From positions 27,616,605-27,680,604 of the forward strand of contig CM044959.1 in assembly GCA_024516035.1 (NCBI GenBank): 64,000 bases of DNA, written 5' to 3'. The position numbers and the translations under genes are program-made. Each line of letters opens with the position of its first letter. Position 1 is the stretch's first letter. The notes beneath the pieces were generated by a model. It was not told the origin of the DNA, searched no databases, and saw only the letters and a program-made list of their open reading frames with translations. This DNA is from Bactericera cockerelli (taxonomy: Eukaryota > Arthropoda > Insecta > Hemiptera > Triozidae). Below, piece after piece: positions 10,447 to 22,000 of this stretch.

Positions 10447-10788
10447 GCACTACATCAGTTTCCGGCCTCACATGGCCCCTGCCTTGAGCACTACATGAGT
10501 TTCCGGCCTCCCATGGCCCCCGCCTTGAGCACCACATGAGTTTCCGGCCTCCCATGGCCCCTGCCTTGAGCACTACATGAGTTTCCAGCCTCCCATGGCC
10601 CCTGCCTTGAGCACCACATGAGTTTCCGGCCTCCCATGGCCCCTGTCTTGAGCACTACATGAGTTTCCAGCCTCCCATGGCCCCTGCCTTGAGCACTACA
10701 TCAGTTTCCGGCCTCCCATGGCCCCTGCCTTGAGCACTACATGAGTTTCCGGCCTCCCATGGCCCCTGCCTTGAGCACTACATGATTT
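10417..10788 (+). repeat. 41-bp minisatellite made from the cyc terminal codons
   Basis: CCTTGAGC recurs at 10441, 10482, 10523, 10564, 10605, 10646, 10687, 10728 and 10769, exactly 41 bp apart. The unit is TTTCCGGCCTCCCATGGCCC then CTGCCTTGAGCACTACATGAG. The first unit is coding, FSGLPWPLP plus stop; the following ones lie in the 3' UTR and each repeats those codons and the TGA. Few substitutions separate units, so expansion is recent or homogenised. Confidence 0.95.
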
Positions 10789-10800
10789 TCAAAAAAGAAG

Positions 10801-10806
10801 AATAAA
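10801..10806 (+). promoter_or_regulatory. candidate cyc polyadenylation signal
   Basis: AATAAA occurs 13 bp after the last array unit. If used, the array would make up essentially the whole 3' UTR of cyc. Other AATAAA hexamers follow further downstream, so the choice is uncertain. Confidence 0.4.
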
Positions 10807-12100
10807 GTATGACTCCCATCGAAGAGGAGGGACCTTGCTATTAAGTTGACAACAGAACTCATGTGAAGACATTATTAGAAGAAAAAAAATCAAGAAAACA
10901 ATATATTACCACGACAGATTTTATAGAAAAGCGAAATTTATATAAAAAACTGAAGGAAATATGTAATATAAAATATGTACTATTCAGATTTGCTCTTCCG
11001 TTTTTTTAGCTGAAAGAATTCTGTTTGTTTCAGAAGGAAAATAAAACGAATTTTCCGAACAACTTTCGAACAGGCTTTTGCCTTGACCAGGATAATACTC
11101 GCGGCTCGATACAAGAGCGATTGTGTACTTTTTGTTGTTTCAAGTTTTCAAGTGCTGGTGGAGGACAACTGTTCTGTGAGGCGAGGCTGAGAAATCTTTG
11201 TTTACTTGAAATAATAAAAATAAAACTATCAACGGAGAAATTGATTTGTTAGATAGCTTTGAAATGAATTACTAAAATATGTTGACGTATTGGGAGTTCT
11301 AGTCGCCCATGGAGTAAATAATACACGGCTACCTATGTGAAGCCTAGATGGAGCCTAGAAACAGGCACTCCTATACATATAGCTACTAGAATGTGAAAAC
11401 CTTGGTGCAATGATCTATGTTTCTGAGCTAGGTACTACCGGTACGGACTACTTTCTGTATTTGAGATGTCTTTGCTTTGTTATCTTCCAAGAAAGTGCCT
11501 CCTATTTATTTCCATAGTTAAATAGTATATATTTTTGTTGTTGATGACTTGTAGCCAAAATTGTTGTTATGTTTTAAAGTTGTTATAGTTTATCATTGTG
11601 TACATAACTGTATGTAATTCCATTGTTTTCATACTGTACATAGACTAGGATAATGAAATGAGCTTATAAATTAATCATCTATTTATTCATCCCGGAATGT
11701 TAGGGGGGAAATTATATACCCTCCTTGAGTAATTAGCTGGGGTTACCGTGACAAGTATGGCGCCACTTCGCCGTTAATTTTCACTATATCTACTGACAGC
11801 CTAGCTAATTAGGTTTAATTTTCCCTGAAGTATTTTGGTTTTATGGCCATAAGCTGCTAATTTTCTTCGCTGGTATACATTAATTTTTGTTGGGTCCTAA
11901 TTTGGATTTAAGAACATATTTAAGAATAAAAATTATTCTATTCATTTTGTACTCTTATTCCTGTTGGGCAAGGTTGGTGTTTCTTGCGAGATTTTTCAAA
12001 GCTTGTATTTTTTAATAATAATAATAAAAAACATTATGAAAAAGTGACCAATTTCTGTTGGTCACTTTTTAATTTCTGTACATGGACTCCCAGATAAGAA
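10807..12100. other. AT-rich sequence after cyc, no gene seen
   Basis: No exon with credible splice borders or protein similarity was found on either strand. A 75-codon open stretch at 11025-11252 resembles no family I know. The stretch may be extended 3' UTR of cyc or intergenic. Confidence 0.5.
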
Positions 12101-12106
12101 TGAGTG

Positions 12107-12235
12107 GGCTACTGCCTTGATCGATAAGGCGGTGGACTTGTAACCTGGGTGTCGGTGGTTCAAGTCCCGGTTTCAGCGTAGATTTAGTAAAGCGAGTTTG
12201 AGTAGTAGTGACATCACGAAAGTGATTAACACATT
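12107..12235 (+). repeat. tRNA-headed SINE, family D
   Basis: The head ends in GGTGGTTCAAGTCCCGG and is followed by GATTTAGTAAAGCGAGTTTG and GTGACATCACGAAAGTGATT. Copies are at 22652-22782, 22838-22972 (-), 27635-27755, 29728-29856 (-), 60405-60490 (-) and 62876-62990. Confidence 0.7.
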
Positions 12236-14287
12236 CTACATAACTTAAAAAAACACATTCTACATATTATGTAGAATGTTAACAACACATATTATGGTTG
12301 AATTATAGCATGTAAAATTGGCACTAGCCCTAATAATCTTTTACTGGAAAAATCTAACTCTAGGAAGATAATTTTGAGCTTAAATGAGATTTTGTATTTT
12401 TGTTTTGTGTTCATGTCATGTACGAGCATTTTTATTTATGATAATTACCTATATTTGATATTACAGTTGGAAACGCGGGACCAAATTAATGTTATAGAAA
12501 TTTAATATTTTGTTAAACGATTATTATTCTAAATTAAAATATATGTGTAAATTATTTATAAATGAAGATTTAATTTAACTATTATTAAATGAGGGGAGAG
12601 TAAAACTGAAGAAATAGATCTATTTGCTATTTGATACTACATAATTGAATAAAATTCATTATTACGGAATTTGATCTGATTTTAATAGCAACATTTGAAC
12701 GATCAAATCGCAGATTTTGGACTTTTAGCAACTTACGAAAGTTCGAACAAAAATTTCCGAGCTCAAAATTTTAATTTACATCAAAAAATGTATTTCGATA
12801 AATTGTGAATTTAACCTTAATTAACTTTCGATTTTAAAGAGTAATGTCATCCATGGTAGATAGGTAACAATGTCCAACAACATGTAGTTTTAAAACTTAA
12901 CAAAACTTTCTATTTGAAAATCTTGTATTTTTAGTTAATACATACAAAACAAATTTCGAAGTCGTTCCTAAAATATGACGTGAGATTATAATTTCTCACA
13001 TTGACGAAAATTGAAATTTCGTCTAATGTTAGAAACTTAGAACTGACTTTTTTGCGCATGTGCAATATTGTGATTTGATCATTACTCGTCGATTAACGTG
13101 ACGAAAAATACTTGCTTAAATACCATGTCAAGTGTGAGTAGTTGATTTTGTGTGTGGAATATTAAAAATTCAAAGATTTTTTTATGTACAGATCATGAAT
13201 ATTTGTTATTTTTTCATCAAGTACAAAGAAACTGTTACCCAATTTTATTCTTCCCCGTAAGAAACATATCGCATGGTGTCTTGGTTTTTGTTTTGGAATC
13301 TATGTATTTCTTTGTGTTTTCTATTTCTGATGAACTGCATTTGAAAGACATAGTCTAGATAATTTAAAGTTAAAACACTTGGTTTTTTTACTAGTATTGT
13401 AACTGCAAATTATTTAGATTTTTAGTTGTTTTTTAAAAATGTTTTTATTATTATTTTAATTTACTGTTTTTACCAATTCATTGGATTGTGACAAAAGTTT
13501 TGAGCTATAAATTAAACTGGCTTATTGTGGAGATGTGATGATAAAGAACAAGAATGGATTTCGTAGAGAAGTTAAATATACTATACAATACCATAAATAT
13601 AGCGTGATTCAAACCACCAGGCCATATTTTTTGAGATCCGCTCGTAATTACAGGCAAAAAATATTTTGCTTACAGGGAGAATATTTTGGACGTAGATAAC
13701 GATGTATGTCCGTTTCTTCCGAATTCTTAATGAAACGGTACATTTTTTTCATTATAGCTATATTTAGATTTTACAACTAATAAGTAACTTTGATGAAAGT
13801 AAAAATGGTCCACGTTAATCTCGAGGAAATTGGGACTTTAAAAAAATTAATTGCCTTCTATTTCAACTTTTTTTTATATATAAAAAAATGAATATTTGTT
13901 TAAAGAGAGGTCTCTAATACTAAAGAGTTCCCTATTTCAACTTTATTTATCAAATTTGAGCTCATGTACAACTATTTAGGCCATAAGTTTGAAGTTGGTT
14001 CTTGAAAAAAAGATAGCGGAGGGGTGGTTTGAACCACCCTGTAGTTAAATCAAGTGTTGATATGCTCTAGTTCAGTAATGGAGTTCATAGATAAAACATA
14101 GTTTGGTTAAGTGAAGTTCAATCACTCAGATTGGTTGTATGATGAAATATTATATTTTTTGTTTGATTTTGTTTTGTTATAGAAAAATCCATTTTTGTTA
14201 TTCGATTATATTTATTAGGTATATTATATAGTATGTATTTCTCAATTCCCTGTGAATTTTGTAACTTTAGTGCAAATGTTGAATAAT

Positions 14288-14352
14288 AAATATAAATTGA
14301 AATGATAAACATTTATGTTTCGATAAGATGTTTATCATTTCAATTTATATTT
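14288..14352. repeat. perfect 25-bp inverted repeat with 15-bp loop
   Basis: 14288-14312 (core ATTGAAATGATAAACAT) is exactly complementary to 14328-14352 (core ATGTTTATCATTTCAAT). The stem is AT-rich. It could be a MITE remnant or a transcribed hairpin; the sequence does not decide. Confidence 0.8.
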
Positions 14353-14630
14353 TGATAAGATTTTTAAGAAATTGAATTGGTATTCCCAACAATAGATTTT
14401 ATGAAGAAGGGACGGCTCTCCACATGCATGTAATATTCTGTTTGTGAGTCACCAACTTACAAGTTATTTTTTATTTTTATAATGATTGCTTTATCACGTC
14501 ACATCTGGCAGCCAGAAGCAGATTTTATGGGTTAAAGACTATTTTTTATGTGATCTGGTTGAAATAGATTAAAAATCATTTTTGGGACAGAAGTTTCGTT
14601 GTTTTGTAGCGGTTCCAACGTGAGCAACGT

Positions 14631-14682
14631 AGAATGGATGTTATCTAGCCTTGTTAGATTGTTCGAGGCTAGAGAACATCCA
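14631..14682. repeat. 19-bp stem-loop between cyc and Henna
   Basis: AATGGATGTTATCTAGCCT pairs with AGGCTAGAGAACATCCATT with one mismatch, separated by a 14-nt loop. It resembles the terminal part of a small-RNA precursor hairpin, but the stem does not extend clearly beyond 19 bp. Confidence 0.6.
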
Positions 14683-15340
14683 TTTAGTAATAATTAGTAA
14701 AAATTTCAGTTTGTCATGTATTGTTATTTAAATATTTTGAAGAATTGCCAATAAAACCAGAACTATTTCGTTTGGACCCGGTCCACAGTGTTTTCTAGGC
14801 CCGTAACCAACTATCAGTATCGTGAAATTAAAGCCTTTATAAATCTGCCAGATAGCTGGACTGGTTTATATTTGTTCATTTGCTTGAATTGTTATAATTT
14901 TCAAGAATAAAGTCGATCTAATCTTTTTGAATAAAACAAGAAAACAAGGTATTAATTGATTCAATCAATTTTTCTTATTATTTACTCTTAATAGAAAGAC
15001 ATTAAAGAATAAGTTCTAAACTTCCAGGAAACTTCAAGGGAAAAGAAGTCCACAATTTAAGGGAAATAATCTATGTTCAAGTACATAGGTACCCTGAGCT
15101 CGCATTGAAGCTTATACGGATAAAATCAATGTAAATAAATTAATGTTAAATGTCTAAATTATGAAAAACTAGAGTGGAAGGAGATTTTTTTAGCGTTAGA
15201 CGCTTGGAGGAATTGAATAAGGTAAAATGATAATGTAATATTTACATGGATTACTTCCTGGAGATTGATCACAAGGTAAAGTGTTACCTTGAATTGGAAA
15301 ACTTTTGAAATATATGGCTTTGAAACCTTTGAAATATTGT

Positions 15341-15650
15341 CACCATGGCAGAGTGAGTTAGCGCGCTAGGCATTGCACTCATGGTGACCTGGGTTCGATC
15401 CCCAGCGGGGCAGGAATTTTTCTGCTCTGTACTTGGATGTTTGGGGTCCACTCTTACCTCGTGAGGAAAAATGAGTAGTTACTTGTATGAGTAACGACCA
15501 GTGGCAGCATTACCAGAGTTAAAAGAAATTAATGTAATAGAATAATTCGAAATGTGAAGGAGCCTCTTAGTAATGTTGCGCTACCCACAAAAATTGTGAA
15601 TAGGTCTTGTGCTTCACCACAAATAAACCAAGCATACATACATATTGTCT
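15341..15650 (+). repeat. tRNA-headed SINE, family E, full length
   Basis: The head CACCATGGCAGAGTGAGTTA and B box GGGTTCGATCCCC are followed by a body with CTCGTGAGGAAAAATGAGTA and an end ATTGTGAATAGG with CACCACAAATAAA. Copies are at 27790-28375 (broken), 54312-54605 and 61672-61892 (-). It lies just beyond the Henna 3' end. Confidence 0.8.
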
Positions 15651-15711
15651 AAAGAATAAATGTGTTCTCCCTCAATAAATGTCTTGGATACATTTGAACT
15701 CTACTTGAAGA

Positions 15712-15907
15712 GATACGGTTAAATCTTTTTAATACATTTGATACGGTTAAATCTTTTTTATAGATTTGATACGGTTAAATCTTTTTTGTAGATTTGATAC
15801 GGTTTAATCTTTTTTGTAGATTTGATACGGTTAAATCTTCTTAATAGATGAGATACGGTAAAATCTTCTTAATAGATGAGATACGGTTAAATCTTCTTAA
15901 TAGATGC
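15712..15907 (-). repeat. 28-bp minisatellite overlapping the Henna stop codon
   Basis: GATACGGT (plus strand) recurs at 15712, 15740, 15768, 15796, 15824, 15852 and 15880, exactly 28 bp apart. The unit at 15880-15907 is the end of the Henna coding sequence plus the first 3' UTR bases. The next two units keep ATCTATTAAGAAGATTT(A/T)A, which corresponds to SIKKI and the stop (one has TTA in place of the TAA stop). The four farther units are more diverged, so similarity decreases with distance from the gene. Confidence 0.95.
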
Positions 15908-16043
15908 CAGCAGGATTTGCAATTCCCCGTTAATGTTCTGCACTAGTTCTCCAAGTTGAGCTTTGGAATCAATCACATCAACACTCTGGGTGTAGGCATT
16001 GTAGCGGACGCCAAAACTGCGCGGGATGGTCTGTGAGTATTTT
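15887..16043 (-). CDS. Hn: Henna exon 8, C-terminus and stop
   Basis: Acceptor CTGTTTCAG is followed by 157 nt including TAA. It encodes [20 protein letters not shown] and the final helix ending in LLASIKKI. The last codons and the stop form one unit of the 28-bp array at 15712-15907. Confidence 0.95.
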
Positions 16044-19000
16044 CTGAAACAGAACGTAAGTTGGGTGAAATAATCTCGTTAATTTTTTCTGTCAAGTGGC
16101 TCATTGATTGTTTTCTGTTTTTTTTTTTTTTTTTTTTCTTCTCAATAACACATGGCATTACTGCCAGTGTGTTAGGAGCATTGTCGACAGAAGAGTTGAA
16201 CTCTATCTGTAATCTCTATATATAAATGAGAAATATGGACGGGCTTTGTATCTTTGTATCTTTGTGTGTCCGGAATTGTTTAGGCGAAACGGTAAGAGAT
16301 AGCAAAAAATTGATGAGAGATGACCCCAAGTAAAATTGCCGGAAAATACCAGGAAAATTATCAAAAGTCCGAAATTCCAAACTATCCTTGAGTTATGACC
16401 TTCCTCAAGCATTTCCTTGAGGAAGGGTCCGATTTTAAGACAGTCTTTGCCCTGGAACTTGAAATCTATCGCGAGGACCTATATTTTTTATTATTTAATA
16501 ACACATTAGACAAAATTAGCGTTCATTTAATTCATTTTAGGTAACATTCTGACGTACCGTTCTGGAGATATAAGCCAGAATGTTCGAAATTTCAACCTTT
16601 TTTTCAGACTTTTCACGTTCTTTTAGCAGATTCCAGCGCGGAACTTAAAATTTGTCGCGAGGACCTATATTTTTTATTATTTAATAACACATTAGACAAA
16701 ACTAGCTTTCATTTAATTCATATTAGGCCACATTCTGACGTACCGTTCTCGAGATAGAAACCAGAATATTCGAAATTTCGACCATTTTTTTCAGACTTTT
16801 CACGTTTTTTTACAGATTCCAGCACGGAACTTAAAAGTTATCGCGAGAACCTATATTTTTATTGTAAAAACTGTCTGAGAACATCACATGATTTTATTTG
16901 AGCCCTTTGTTGCCATATTCTGAAAAACCGTTCTCGAAATATGGGCAAGTTTGCTACATTATCAATATCCGCTATGATAGATTTGGCTCGGGATTTTGAA
17001 ATTTACAGTGATGATGGTTGTGTGTGGTGATGTGTGTGTGTGTGGATGTGTGTTTGTGGATGGGTGTGTGTATGTGTGTGGTGTGTGTGTGGTTTGGCCG
17101 GGTGGGTGTGTGGGTGTGTGTGTGTGTGTGGATGTGTGTGTGTGTGTGTGTGGATGTGTGTGTGTGTGGATGTGTGTGTGTGTGTGTGTGGTTGGGTGGG
17201 TGTGTGTGTGGATGTGTGTGTGTGGATGTGTGTGTGTGTAGGGGTGTGTGTATGGGTGTGTGTGTGGATGTGGATGTGTGTGTGTGGGTATGATGTGTGA
17301 TGTATGGGTGGTGTGTGTGTGATGGTTTGGCGAAGCGGGTGCAGTCCGCTAGTAGTAAATAAACCTAAATGTAATATCTTGGCATAACCACCCAATGTAG
17401 AAGACGGTCTAGATTGCACGAATATTGTAAGGCAGTAGATGAGTGAAAAACAAATCAGCCTTGACTTTTAGTGTTGAGTGCGAAGGGCACACCTAGAAGC
17501 CTAGACATTGGATCTGGGCGTCCATATAATCCTCTCACAAATGTGATATAGGTATCTCACGGACACGGAATTTATTATATTGATTTTTGAGCTAATCGTT
17601 CGCTCAAAAACATAACCGAACATAAAGCAATGAAACACATATTTATCATTAAATTCTAAATACCCTTAAATAGTATGCCATTCTAAACCAAACCACCAAC
17701 TAACATGAGCTACCAGGACAACCTATCTGCCAAACCACCGCGCCAGCATACTTACATCATTTTCTCCTTGGCATCTTCAAAGCTCTCGGCCACAAAGTAG
17801 AGTGGTTGGTACTCGGTGATGGGGTAGGTCTGCAAAGCGGTGACCGAGGGTTCGAAAGGTTTGAGCTGAGGCTTGTCGGAGAGGCAGTACTGAAGTTCTC
17901 CGAATGAAGAGAGCAGGCCCGCGCCGAACGCTTTCAGCTGTCCATCTTGACGGCAAAGGCCGAACTCAACAGTGAACCAGTAGCACTGGAATAGTTGATG
18001 TATTGTTAGTACATTTACGGAAAATATTTTTTTTTTTAAGGACAAACAAAAATATTACAATCTTTTTAATAATAACTATTCAATAATAATATTTTTAATA
18101 ATTAATAATAACTAAAAAAAAAAATCAATTTACTTTTAATGATTCATGATCAACGCAGCTCTGAAACAGCTGGGCCAAAGGACTTCAAATTTGGCACAGA
18201 GTATTCTTTTGCTATGTACGTGCATTCTGTACATTTTTAAAAAATTAAAATAAGACTCCAGCCACGGGCAAAATCTTTGACGGTGACAAAGAGCCGGATT
18301 TCAGCTGATAAGTACATTAACTTAGGTACTTAGACTTCTAACACACTCTGACTGTGTTATTTGAACGAAATGTAGGTAACTGTTGAAAGGGGGAGTGAGA
18401 GTGTTCTCTCACTCTATAAGTATAAAAAAAATGTACAATAGTATTGATGATTATGCTGTATTATAGCAACCTGACAAAAGTTAGGCAGCATCGTTTGTAT
18501 TTTAAATAAACTGTAATATATATACCGAAGGTACTTACTGTGGCTAGATGCTCCACGTATTCATCAGGTGCTCCCAGGGACGCGAGGCCTATCTCCTGTG
18601 AGAACTGGGCGAAGCTGGGGTCAGCGAAGAGGGGCACGTGACCCATGAGCTCGTGGCACACATCTGGCTCAGGGGTGTACAGGGGCTTGCTGGGGTGACG
18701 GATGTACTGGGTGGAGTGGAACACGCGGAAAGCGAGCCCGGCGAGGAAGTCACGTGACGACAGAAGTCCCGCCACGGGACGCAGGGAGAACCCTGTACTG
18801 TCTGGAATACAGAGGCGAGTTCAGACAGGTTAGGCTCTTTAGTAGCTCTTTCAAGAGCTGCCCTGAAGTAATATCTTGTATGGTGCCGGGGCAGCCTCTT
18901 TCGTGTGTATGATGGATGATGAGGGGGGTTTTTAGTGGGTCGGTTTGCACCATCCTGAGAGGGTCCTCTACCCTCTCCGAGTGGTGTACATCATCCCCAC

Positions 19001-22000
19001 ACTGTCTACTGTCACTACGACAGTATTCGTCCTAATCTTAGCATTAACACTCACACTCCAATAAGAGTGGGAGTTTTAATGTTGGGAGTAAGAGAGGATT
19101 TTACCTCCCGAGCATCCCCACCCAAAAAAAAAGGTTCTTTAGTAAAGGCGAGTTGAGATAGGTTAGGCTCTTCAGTCCCCTCTTTAACGGAGCGAACACA
19201 TTTCCGCGGCTACATTGGAGGAAAAATGTTGGGTCCCATTTGAAAAAATTGTATGTGGTAAAGCTAGTAAAACTTTGATTATGTGCCAATTGTTTTCGTC
19301 GCCCCTTATGCACTCTACCATTCATTCGTTGATTAGACTAAGGTATATTTAAATGTACTCCAGGTGGAGGAGCCAAGGCCTCCTCGTCAAATACATTCTC
19401 GGAAGAGTTTGCCGTTGGCGTTTATTTATTTTTTATTTATTCATTTATTTACACTTTATTAGATAATAGGACATATACAATACAAATAATTACAAACGAA
19501 AATACAATATACAATATAACAAAAAAAAAAAAATATATATACAATTATACATAATATATGTCCTAACTAAAGGGCGGGGTTATTGCCTTAGGCGTTAGCA
19601 CTACCCAGACTACCCTTGATCAAGTTTTCTTTCTATAACTGTAATTATTCCTTGTATTTATTTATTTACATTTTATTAATTGGACATATTACATACAACA
19701 CAGATAATTACAAATACAATATAAGATAAGTAAAAAGAGAAAAAATAAAGAAAAATAAATAAATATATACATAATATATGTCCTAACTAAAGAGCGGGGT
19801 TATTGCCTTAGGCAATCTCTTCCGCCTAACCCTTGTATTTAGTCTTACAGCTACAGTACTAAATAAAACTTGATCAGCCAGCGTCGATGGCATGTTGAAT
19901 ACACCGGTTCCCTTCAGAACACCGAAGTTAAGCGACATCCAGCGAGGTTAAGACTTAGATGGGTGACCATTCAAATTCTAATTCTCGTGACGCTGGCTTT
20001 TCCCGGCCCCACTCAGGCTGGGTTAGGTCAATGTGAGTAGCAGGTTTATGAGTTTCCTGCGAATGGAGGGTAAAACCCCCGTCGTGATATGACCATGGCA
20101 GTTGAAAGCGACGTTAAAACCCCACTTAAAAAAAAAAAAAAAACTTGATCGAATTTGTATAATAATTATTGGACAATTTCCTCTAGGGCGCTGGATGAAC
20201 TTCCTGATTAACATTGCCGATCGCCGTGGCTCAGTGGTTAAGAGTATTGGTTGCTGACCCGGAGGTTGTGGGTTCGAATCCCGGCCGGAGCGAAAAAATT
20301 TAACCGAGTTTTTCCGTTTCCGGAATGGCATGGATGTAAAGGTAAAGTGCCCTGAAGTAATGCGAAAGCGGTTCCGGGGCACAAATACCTTTTTATATAT
20401 AAAAAAAAAAAAAGAAAAAAAAAAATCTGGTGTAAACATCACACGACTTTCCTTATCATAATTATAAGGAATTGGAACAGGACCAAAAGCCACTGGTGAC
20501 TCAAAGGTAACATTTAGCTAAAAATCAATATCAAATTCGTAATCAGCACCTCAAAATCATTGGATTTGATATGTCACAACCCCCATCTACGATAAATAAT
20601 AAAAAAGTTAATCAAAGCGGGTCCCCCCCAAAATACCTACCGGTAAATTGGGGCCGAGGTCCAAAAAGTTCAAGATATCAAAAAAATGATCAGAAGAGAC
20701 CCCTATTATTTTTTTAATCTAAGACATAATTGTTCTCTAATATTTTTTGTATCTTTAACCAATTCAAAGAAGCGGCACTTGCGGCCAATATTTGCGGTCC
20801 TGCGGCCGCAGTCTGCGGCCGATTGCAATCAAAAGTTTCGTGGTTCGTCTGGTGTATAATTATAATTAGCATACCAAATTTCAAGTCTCTAGCTCTTACC
20901 GTTCTCGAGATATCCTGTTTACACACAGACAGACAGACAGACAGACAGACAGACGCACGGACCAATGGCTGAAAACAACTTTTTTGGTATCCTGAGGCTA
21001 TAATTCGTCCAGAAATGTGAAAAACTGGGTAGGTCAAATTTTCGACGAATACAATTCTTTCCTTATTATAGGATAAGGAAAGTAATATTCCGTCGAAATC
21101 GGACATACCTTTCAGGAAGTTGGAGATATCCTCGAGCTGGGGAATGTTGTCCTCGGCGTAGCCACAGTTCTGGATGAGCAGTGGGAACACGTGGTTGTGC
21201 TCCTTACACGCGTGGGTGGGGTAAAGCTGGGTGAGGTTGCGGAACACAGCGCCCCACGTCTCTGTCTCCTCCTTGGTGTACTCCACTCGGGGCAGCGGCT
21301 CTCCACTGGAAAACGTTTTAAAATGTCAACTTGCTATATTTTTTCTACCATCCGCAATCTCAACTTCCGAAAAAACCTAAAGCTGATCCCCCAAGATCAA
21401 ACAACCTCAACTATCTCTTTTTTTTAATGAACATTTATTTAAAGAGAGGTCTATAACAATCGAAGTCCTTGCCCCTCAACTATCTCTGAACAGCCAAACA
21501 AGATTGTGTTGAGCGCAAAGAAATATGTACTTTGCCAGCAGAAACACATTTCCGGATGTGTGTGGTTGACTGCGGCCTGCGTGAGATCGCTGTGGTCTTC
21601 ATCTACTAGACAAGTAAATTTTAATCAAAATAGAAGATGTTAAAATATTTTTAAACTGGATTTTTTTTATAATTATGTAGGTACCTCACATTAAGTAACT
21701 ACTACGTGCTACGAGTATCAGGTAGTAGGTACTCGTACATAAGGTTTTACAATATGAAGCAGTATAACTTGAACGAGGTTTTATTGGAATTTTTCAAGAA
21801 CTTCGCCAACACTCACTGTTTGTAGTGGAAGGCCAGATCAGCAAAATATTTCCTGCGCTCTCTGTAGACAGGATCCGTGAAGCCCGGGTGATCTGCATCC
21901 AGCTCTGAGCCGTAAGAGAGAATCTGATTGGCGAATCTATCCAGCTCCCTGATTCTCCGAGGAAACCAGGGCACCCCTGAGAAACAGAACCACAAAGTGA

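Larger units (their letters stand above)
12240..15340. other. AT-rich intergenic stretch between convergent cyc and Henna
   Basis: No coding exon was recognised. It contains a palindromic ACATTCTACATA/TATGTAGAATGT pair near 12250-12282 and two stem-loops listed separately. Base composition is very AT-rich, with no sign of codon structure. Confidence 0.5.

Noticed and set aside
10370..10573. Minus-strand frame over the 41-bp array
   Set aside because: Shadow of the repeat; it repeats a short peptide with no start context or family.
19877..19955. Functional 5S rRNA gene
   Set aside because: The head is diverged and truncated relative to 5S and fused to a SINE body with poly(A) and a target duplication.
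20023..20493. 156-codon minus-strand frame
   Set aside because: It is composed of family F and 5S SINE sequence read backwards.
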